Of a stretch of 7,199 bases of DNA, positions 1 to 4,330 are shown piece after piece. The position numbers were made by a program, and so were the translations under genes. The first letter of the stretch is position 1. Each line of letters opens with the position of its first letter. The stretch is from positions 1 to 7,199 of the forward strand of contig DASWAT010000116.1 in NCBI GenBank assembly GCA_036390995.1, given 5' to 3'. The stretch is from DASQQQ01 sp036390995 (GTDB lineage Bacteria; Actinomycetota; UBA4738; HRBIN12). The notes under the pieces were generated by a model. The model searched no databases. It had not been told where the DNA came from and saw nothing but the letters and a program-made list of their open reading frames with translations.

Positions 1-404
1 AACGGGACGCAGGCGACCTCGGCGATCTCCGAGCCGTCGCGCGAGGGCACCTCGACGATGCCGCCCGCATCGGGCGGGGCGACCCGCGCCGCCACATAGA
101 CGCCGATCGGTCGCAGCAGCTTGCCGAGCGCCTCCAGCCGCAGCGCCGAGTCGTGGTTGCCGGGGATCGTCACCACCCGGATCCCGGCCTCGTGGAGGCG
201 GATGAAGGCGTCGAACACGAGCGCGTCCGCCTCGGGCGCGGCCGAGCGGTGCTCGTAGATGTCGCCGGCGAGCAGCACGGCGTCCACGTCTTCGTCGACG
301 GCGATCCTCACGACCTCGTCCAGGACGGCCGCGAACTCCTCGGAGCGGGAGCGCCCCCGGATGGCCCGGCCGACGTGCCAGTCGGCGGTGTGCAGGAACC
401 TCAA
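1..404 (-). CDS. sbcD: SbcD/Mre11-family metallophosphoesterase, DNA repair nuclease subunit (partial, C-terminus outside window)
   Basis: Only the first 134 residues are inside the window. They carry the calcineurin-like phosphoesterase metal-binding motifs in order: DWH at residues 8-10 (start RFLHTADWHVGR), AGD at 46-48 and GNHD at 82-85. The spacing and the RFLHTADWH opening are typical of SbcD/Mre11. In the known family this Mn-dependent nuclease pairs with the SMC-like ATPase SbcC/Rad50 to open and trim DNA ends. The start is TTG at 404-402, because an in-frame stop (the herA TGA, 425-423) lies 18 nt upstream and no ATG or GTG falls between. The Shine-Dalgarno match is weak (a G-rich stretch only). 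It is the third gene of the nurA-herA-sbcD operon, which supports a break-processing role. The family call is firm; the Mre11 versus SbcD label is convention, and whether a partner sbcC follows cannot be seen. Confidence 0.93.
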   Translation of the reverse strand, partial: MRFLHTADWHVGRAIRGRSRSEEFAAVLDEVVRIAVDEDVDAVLLAGDIYEHRSAAPEADALVFDAFIRLHEAGIRVVTIPGNHDSALRLEALGKLLRPIGVYVAARVAPPDAGGIVEVPSRDGSEIAEVACVP

Positions 405-422
405 TCCGACCCCAACCCGCCC

Positions 423-2123
423 TCAGTCTCCCTCGAACCGGTCGAACACCGCGCGCTCGTCGCCGGCCACCGCCTCGTCGGCGCGGGTGGCCCACGAGGG
501 GAAGGGGAAGCGGATCTGCAGCGGCACGGGGATGTGAGGCTGCTGCAGGATCATCGAGCCCGGCTTCAGGATGGACGCGCGCGAGCGCGTGACGGCCGGG
601 AGGAACCCGTACTCGCTCCGCTGCGCCTCCGCCGAGTCCAGGCGGCCGACCACCCGGAAGGCCGAGTTCGCGATGATCCGCCGCTCCACCTCACTGGCCG
701 TCTGCTCGGCGCCCACGAGGATCATCCCCAGCGAGCGGCCGCGCTCGGCCACGTCGAGAAGCACTTCCTTGATGGGACTCCACCCCTCGCGCGGCGCGTA
801 CCGGTTCAGCTCATCGAGCACGAGGAACGCGAGCGGCTCGCGGCGACCCATCCGCTCCTTGTGCTCGAACAGACGCTTGATCATCACACCGGTGACGAAC
901 CGCTTGGCCCGGTCGTGCAGGTTGTGGATGTCCACGACCGTGACCTGGTTCGCCTCCCAGTCGATGCGGTGCTTCGCCGGGTCCTCCGCCTGCCGGCCCC
1001 AGATGAGGTGGCCCATCCGGAACCGCGCCGCGTCGAGGCGCCGGACGAACGCGGCGACCGTGGCGTCGGACACCCGGCCGCGCCACGAGGAGCCGTCGGC
1101 GTCGACCTCGTTCGTCACGATCTCGCAGAGCTGCGCGAAGTCGTGCACCGGGTAGCCGCCGAACACCACCGTGGCATCGTGCTCGGGGTCGTCCTGGCAC
1201 TCACGGTCGAGCGCCACCTCCACCCGGGCCACGAGGTCCGCGATCTGCGACCGCTCGTCCTCGGCCTCGGCGAACATGAACCGCAGGAACTTCTCCCGCA
1301 CGAACTCGCGGATCGTCCAGTAGTAGGCGGTCACACCCTGCGACCGGCCCTCGACCTGCGGGATGGCCTGCCCGCCGGCGTCGGGCCGGACCGGCGCCCA
1401 CAGCCCGACGCTCTCGAACGCCCCGGCCGGAAGGCCCAGCCGCTGGTAGTCCTCGCGGTCGGCGTCGGTCAGGCGGGCGTTCGGCGTGTCGAGCCACATC
1501 AGGTCCTCGCCCTTCACGTTGAACACGATGGCCTTCGTGTTCGCGGCGTACCGGCCGAGCACGTCCGAGTGGAACAGCGCGTACAGCAGGAACAGCGCGT
1601 ACGTGGTCTTCGTGGCGACGCCCGAGATGCCGGAGATGTTCACGTGCGCCCCGCGGGAGCCGTCGAGGAAGTCCAGGTCGAGGAACACGGGCTCGCCGTC
1701 GCGGGTGAGGCCGGCCGCCATCCTGCGTTCCATCTGGTCGAAGTACAGGGCCTCGTCGCGATCCTTCCCCCGCGCCCGGAACGCCGGAAGGCCCGGCATG
1801 GGGGGAACGAAGATCTCGGGCTCGAACCGGGTGGCCACCACCTGCGCCGCCACCGCCGTGTCGACCGGCAGCACGCCCCGGTCCACCAGGAAGACGTCCG
1901 TGTCGAACTGCGCCCCCTCGTGACGGGCCCGCACGTCCTGCACGATCCCGGCGATCCGCAGCGAGCCCCGCCCGGGGACCTCGGTGTCCACGAGCACCAC
2001 GTCGTCGAGCTGCAGGTAGGCATCGGGCGCCACGCCAACCCAGAAGGTGAGCGGCGTGGCGTCCTCGGTGCCGAGCACCATGCCCACCTGCTCGCTGACG
2101 CCCTCGGGGATCCGGGCGCTCAC
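423..2123 (-). CDS. herA: HerA-type ATP-binding protein (DNA translocase ATPase partner of NurA)
   Basis: This 566-residue protein belongs to the HerA/FtsK superfamily of hexameric DNA-pumping ATPases. Residues 1-110 look like the beta-rich HAS-barrel that docks NurA. A P-loop-like turn follows at 164-173 (GISGVATKT). The Walker B strand is at 433-439 (FLVLDEL, with Asp437-Glu438), followed by an Arg-rich segment (AERGRSLG, 459-466) and the sensor-like strand MILVGAEQT. The C-terminal strand PVPLQIRFP is typical of the family. GTG at 2123-2121 was chosen as start because it overlaps the nurA stop (GTGA) and has AGCAGG a few bases upstream inside nurA. The open frame extends to 2402, but those 93 extra residues are an Arg/Ala/Pro-rich shadow of nurA. 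The Walker A loop departs from GxxGxGK[ST]: Thr precedes the Lys, and the loop appears one residue longer. In known systems HerA drives DNA through the NurA nuclease during end resection. Confidence 0.9.
   Translation of the reverse strand: MSARIPEGVSEQVGMVLGTEDATPLTFWVGVAPDAYLQLDDVVLVDTEVPGRGSLRIAGIVQDVRARHEGAQFDTDVFLVDRGVLPVDTAVAAQVVATRFEPEIFVPPMPGLPAFRARGKDRDEALYFDQMERRMAAGLTRDGEPVFLDLDFLDGSRGAHVNISGISGVATKTTYALFLLYALFHSDVLGRYAANTKAIVFNVKGEDLMWLDTPNARLTDADREDYQRLGLPAGAFESVGLWAPVRPDAGGQAIPQVEGRSQGVTAYYWTIREFVREKFLRFMFAEAEDERSQIADLVARVEVALDRECQDDPEHDATVVFGGYPVHDFAQLCEIVTNEVDADGSSWRGRVSDATVAAFVRRLDAARFRMGHLIWGRQAEDPAKHRIDWEANQVTVVDIHNLHDRAKRFVTGVMIKRLFEHKERMGRREPLAFLVLDELNRYAPREGWSPIKEVLLDVAERGRSLGMILVGAEQTASEVERRIIANSAFRVVGRLDSAEAQRSEYGFLPAVTRSRASILKPGSMILQQPHIPVPLQIRFPFPSWATRADEAVAGDERAVFDRFEGD
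2120..2123 (-). other. GTGA start/stop overlap coupling nurA to herA
   Basis: On the minus strand the herA GTG (2123-2121) shares bases with the nurA TGA (2122-2120). This overlap fixes the herA start and suggests that ribosomes finishing nurA reinitiate on herA, which would help keep the two subunits of a shared complex in proportion. Confidence 0.8.
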
Positions 2124-3076
2124 GCCGCGACCTGCTGGCTCAGCCAGCCGCTCAGCGCCCGGCGGATCAGACCGCGATGTCCCATCCGGTGCTGCAACCA
2201 TCCCTCCAGACCTCCGACCGGCGCGAGGTTCTGCGGGTACCGGGGGTCCGTCGTCCGGCCGGCGAACCGCGGCAGCAGCGCGCTCACGCGGTCGGCGAGC
2301 CCGCGTGCCTCGTCGATGCCCACGCCGGCCCTGACCTCGCACCGCACGAGCCCGGCGTGGTCGTGCCACATCGCTCGCGAGGGCACCAGGCGGGTGTACC
2401 ACGCGTAGCGCTCGAGCGGCTGGCCCTGGTAGGTCAGGCCGAACAGCGGCGTGCGCTCGCCGGGCGAGAGGAGCGCGAGGAGCGCGTCGTGCTCGGGGTC
2501 CAGGTACGCCCGCACGAAGCGCTTCACCACCCCGACCACGGGCGAGGTGGTCGGGTCGAGGAACCCCAGCCGCCCGTCAGCGAGCACGAGGCAGTCCGTC
2601 TCGCCCGCGATGCGAGCCGCGAGCACGGCCTCGGCGTGCTGCATCCGCTTCTGGAGGCCGGACAGCGGTGCGTCGGCGTCGCCGCCTGGCTCGGCCGCGG
2701 GCTCGTACCGCAGACGGTGGCCGCCGGCCGGGATCTCGACCAGGCTCGCGCGGAGCCCGCCGCCCAGGACGATCGAGCGGCCGACCACGTGCTCGCCGAA
2801 CGTGGCGCGACCGTCACACCGCACCACACCGACCGCCCACGAGCCGAACAGTCCCGGCGCCCGAGCACCATCCTCGTCGGCGAGCACGCGCATCTCGACG
2901 CGCCGGACGCCGTCGACGAACAGCACCGTCGCCGGCGGATGCTCGCCCGGTGACAGCGGTCGAGACCAATCCCCCGTCTCGACGGTCGGATCCGCGCTCG
3001 CGGGCGTCTCGTCGAGACGCGCCTCGAACCCCATGCCGTGGTCCGGTGTCCAGGGGTCCGCGCGCAGGGCGAGCAT
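2120..3076 (-). CDS. nurA: NurA-family 5'-3' nuclease
   Basis: This 318-residue protein has the NurA layout. There is an N-terminal WxP..GxGFE-like opening (residues 9-17), an acidic strand FVDGVRR with Asp55 and a following Glu61, then LADGRLGFL with Asp167, VVGVVKR with Lys185, and a C-terminal RYPQNLAPVGGLE block (279-291). Asp55, Glu61 and Asp167 are the likely Mn ligands of the RNase H-like fold; that assignment is by motif position, not by structure. In studied organisms NurA digests DNA ends inside a ring formed with HerA. The ATG at 3076 gives a protein starting in the family's usual place; a second Met at residue 15 is a less likely start. No Shine-Dalgarno sequence precedes it, but a TANNNT hexamer lies 6 nt upstream, which suits leaderless expression. 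It is the first gene of the operon and overlaps herA by 4 nt (GTGA), implying translational coupling. Confidence 0.85.
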   Translation of the reverse strand: MLALRADPWTPDHGMGFEARLDETPASADPTVETGDWSRPLSPGEHPPATVLFVDGVRRVEMRVLADEDGARAPGLFGSWAVGVVRCDGRATFGEHVVGRSIVLGGGLRASLVEIPAGGHRLRYEPAAEPGGDADAPLSGLQKRMQHAEAVLAARIAGETDCLVLADGRLGFLDPTTSPVVGVVKRFVRAYLDPEHDALLALLSPGERTPLFGLTYQGQPLERYAWYTRLVPSRAMWHDHAGLVRCEVRAGVGIDEARGLADRVSALLPRFAGRTTDPRYPQNLAPVGGLEGWLQHRMGHRGLIRRALSGWLSQQVAA

Positions 3077-3078
3077 GG

Positions 3079-3101
3079 CCGAAGCTTACCGACCGCTTCG
3101 G
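3079..3101. promoter_or_regulatory. Inverted repeat CCGAAGC-N9-GCTTCGG at the nurA promoter, candidate operator
   Basis: A perfect 7-bp inverted repeat (3079-3085 and 3095-3101) with a 9-nt spacer covers the candidate -10 and part of the -10/-35 spacer, ending 2 bp before the nurA start codon. The half-sites are about 16 bp apart centre to centre, a spacing that suits a dimeric repressor. It does not match the actinobacterial LexA box (CGAAC-N4-GTTCG). If transcribed it could instead form a 7-bp hairpin. Confidence 0.4.
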
Positions 3102-3111
3102 ACGGGCCCAA
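3083..3111 (-). promoter_or_regulatory. Candidate leaderless promoter of nurA-herA-sbcD
   Basis: Read on the minus strand, TTGGGC (3111-3106) and TAAGCT (3088-3083) are separated by 17 bases, the ideal spacer. The -10 matches the actinobacterial TANNNT pattern; the -35 matches only TTG. The -10 ends 6 bases before the nurA ATG, which would put the transcription start at or next to the A of the ATG. Leaderless mRNAs are common in actinobacteria, and this would explain the missing ribosome site. Seen by eye only. Confidence 0.4.
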
Positions 3112-3148
3112 GCGTCGTCGCCGAGGTAGCCCTCTCGGACCAGCCCAT

Positions 3149-3161
3149 GCGGACTATCCGC
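3149..3161. promoter_or_regulatory. Small palindrome GCGGA-CTA-TCCGC in the divergent intergenic region
   Basis: A perfect 5-bp inverted repeat with a 3-nt centre lies in the middle of the 157-bp gap between the divergent genes. Part of it (ATCCGCC, 3156-3162) can also pair with GGCGGAT at 3203-3209, just upstream of the plus-strand start. It may be an operator or a hairpin, but short GC palindromes are frequent at this base composition, so confidence is low. Confidence 0.2.
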
Positions 3162-3173
3162 CATCCGGGGGAC

Positions 3174-3203
3174 TTCACCTGACGGGGCCGACCTGCCGAT
3201 AAG
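3174..3203 (+). promoter_or_regulatory. Weak candidate promoter for the plus-strand sensor/coiled-coil operon
   Basis: TTCACC (3174-3179) and GATAAG (3198-3203) each match four of six sigma-70 consensus positions and are separated by 18 bases. A transcript would start near 3210 and have a leader of about 25 nt. It is the best match found between the divergent starts, but it is weak. Confidence 0.25.
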
Positions 3204-3233
3204 GCGGATGGAGCCGCGACGTTTCCCGGGGGG

Positions 3234-3629
3234 ATGAGCTTGGCATCAGGTGTCACAACCGGGCGGAGGGTGCTGTGGCTGGCCCTGTCCGTCGTCATGG
3301 CCGTCGCCGTCGTGCTCACGATCCCGCTCTCGCGAGCGGCGGCCGGGCGAGCGACGGACGAGGCCGCCACCGAGGCGACGGCGACGGCACGGCTGTCGCT
3401 CGCGCCGCTGTTGGTGCAGCCCGACATGGAGGCGCCGGTCACGGGCGACCGCAACAACGAACTCTCCGCGGGGATCCGCGAGCACATCACGGTTCCCGGT
3501 CCGATCGAGCACGTGATCCTCTGGTCGCCCTCGGGAGAGGTGCTCTACGACGACGATCAGGTTCGGGTCGGCGCCGCGACGACTCGCTGTCGACGGCCCT
3601 CACCCAGGTGGCGAACGGCGGGCCCATGA
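3234..3629 (+). CDS. N-terminal part of a membrane sensor-like protein (frame broken near 3576)
   Basis: The 131-residue reading frame begins with one transmembrane helix (about residues 12-34), followed by an extracytoplasmic segment ending in WSPSGEVLYDDDQVRVG (about 97-113). This resembles the single-domain extracellular sensors of actinobacterial histidine kinases and diguanylate cyclases, in which a WSPDGxVLYSDD strand is common. After Ala115 the frame turns into Arg/Pro-rich sequence (TTRCRRPSPRWRTAGP) that looks out of frame, while the sensor continues smoothly in another frame from 3578. I read this as the front of one protein of about 364 residues interrupted by a frameshift. ATG at 3234 abuts a run of six G; TTG at 3240 has better spacing from that run and could be the true start. 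The ligand is unknown. The stop overlaps an ATG of the next frame (ATGA, 3626-3629), so two coupled genes remain possible. Confidence 0.65.
   Translation: MSLASGVTTGRRVLWLALSVVMAVAVVLTIPLSRAAAGRATDEAATEATATARLSLAPLLVQPDMEAPVTGDRNNELSAGIREHITVPGPIEHVILWSPSGEVLYDDDQVRVGAATTRCRRPSPRWRTAGP
3570..3585 (+). other. Frameshift site inside the membrane sensor gene
   Basis: Coding character passes from the frame of the 3234 start to the frame of 4327 here. VGAA is encoded up to 3577, and DDSLSTALTQV is encoded from 3578. Restoring one base inside GCGCCGCGACGAC joins them without gap. No slippery heptamer (X XXY YYZ) or A/T run is present, so a one-base deletion or a sequence error fits better than programmed slippage. 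Confidence 0.6.
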
Positions 3630-4327
3630 GCCGGGTCCAAACGGCGACGCTCGAGACCTTCGTCCCACTGTGGCTGCAGGCGGACGGGCCCGTCGCCGTG
3701 GCCCAGCTGGAGCGCCCCGTGGAACCGGTCACCGCCGGCGCCACGAAGCCCTGGAAGCTCGCGACCATCGGCCTCGCCGCCATGCTCGCGTTCTGCCTAC
3801 TCCAGACGCTGCGCGCGCTCCGGCGTCAGCCCGCCGAAGCGGCCCCGAAGCTCTCGGACTCGCCTCCCGTACCCGAGGCGCGTGCCGTCGCGAGGGCCGC
3901 TGACGCAACCGATCGACGGTCGTTCCTGCGGCCGCCGGCGGCTCCCGAGCCTTCGGATGGCCAGATGGGGACGACCTCGCCCCCTCGCCGGGCGCGCCCC
4001 GCACCGGGCGGCGACGAGGACCTCCCCCTGTACGCGCAAGCCGGGTTCCGCGAGATCCAACAGGCGCGGGACGAGGCCGAGCAACGGGCCAGGGTCGCCG
4101 AGGAACGCCTGCACGAGCTCCAGGAGCGGTTCCGGCTGGTTGCGGCCACCGAAACGGAGCTCCAGGACGCACGGGCACGGATCCGCGAGCTGGAGGCCGA
4201 GGTGGCCCGGCTCCACGCCGGGCCCGACCACGTCGTCGTCGAAACGGGTTCGGAGATCCCCCGGGTGATCCTCCGCCCGACGGCCCGACCCGAGGACGTC
4301 CTTCCCATCACCGAGCGGAGAGGCTGA
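3626..4327 (+). CDS. C-terminal part of the membrane sensor-like protein: second TM helix and cytoplasmic coiled coil
   Basis: Coding character in this frame starts at 3578 (DDSLSTALTQVANGGP); 3626 is the first ATG after that and overlaps the upstream stop (ATGA). The product finishes the extracytoplasmic sensor (ETFVPLWLQADGPVAVAQLERPVEPV, in pieces a typical sensor beta-strand ending). It then has a second transmembrane helix (coded by about 3752-3814, KLATIGLAAMLAFCLLQTLR). A low-complexity Pro/Ala cytoplasmic linker follows, then a coiled coil of about 60 residues (about 4043-4219, rich in E, R and A). A short tail ends in RPEDVLPITERRG. With the preceding fragment the topology is TM, outside domain, TM, coiled coil: a receptor without its own catalytic domain. 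The next gene begins 3 nt after this stop. The family is not recognised by name. If read as an independent gene, AGGTGG at 3606-3611 is a poorly spaced ribosome site. Confidence 0.65.
   Translation: MSRVQTATLETFVPLWLQADGPVAVAQLERPVEPVTAGATKPWKLATIGLAAMLAFCLLQTLRALRRQPAEAAPKLSDSPPVPEARAVARAADATDRRSFLRPPAAPEPSDGQMGTTSPPRRARPAPGGDEDLPLYAQAGFREIQQARDEAEQRARVAEERLHELQERFRLVAATETELQDARARIRELEAEVARLHAGPDHVVVETGSEIPRVILRPTARPEDVLPITERRG
4317..4323 (+). promoter_or_regulatory. Strong ribosome-binding site GGAGAGG of the coiled-coil kinase-like gene
   Basis: GGAGAGG lies 7 nt before the ATG at 4331 and overlaps the last codons of the upstream gene. This fixes the downstream start and indicates co-transcription with the membrane protein. 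Confidence 0.75.
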
Positions 4328-4330
4328 GCG

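Noticed and set aside
2124..2402. Longer herA start at 2402
   Set aside because: The extra 93 residues overlap nurA almost wholly and are Arg/Ala/Pro-rich shadow sequence. The GTG at 2123 gives a family-like N-terminus and a GTGA coupling.
153..2408. 751-codon open frame on the plus strand
   Set aside because: It lies antisense to herA and nurA, has an Arg/His/Val/Pro-rich composition with no domain, and is a usual by-product of high third-position GC in the real genes.
3079..3101. LexA/SOS box upstream of the repair operon
   Set aside because: The half-sites read CGAAGC and GCTTCG with 9 nt between, whereas the actinobacterial SOS box is CGAAC-N4-GTTCG; neither sequence nor spacing fits.
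2814..3164. Minus-strand 116-codon frame upstream of and overlapping nurA
   Set aside because: Most of it overlaps nurA in another frame, with Arg-rich shadow composition and no ribosome site. The first 29 codons look protein-like but lead nowhere.
3208..3237. Nine-codon leader ORF (MEPRRFPGG) whose stop overlaps the ATG at 3234
   Set aside because: It is too short to separate from chance, and no regulatory codon pattern is visible.
3560..3590. Programmed -1 ribosomal frameshift in the sensor gene
   Set aside because: No X XXY YYZ slippery heptamer, homopolymer run or upstream Shine-Dalgarno-like stimulator is seen at the junction.
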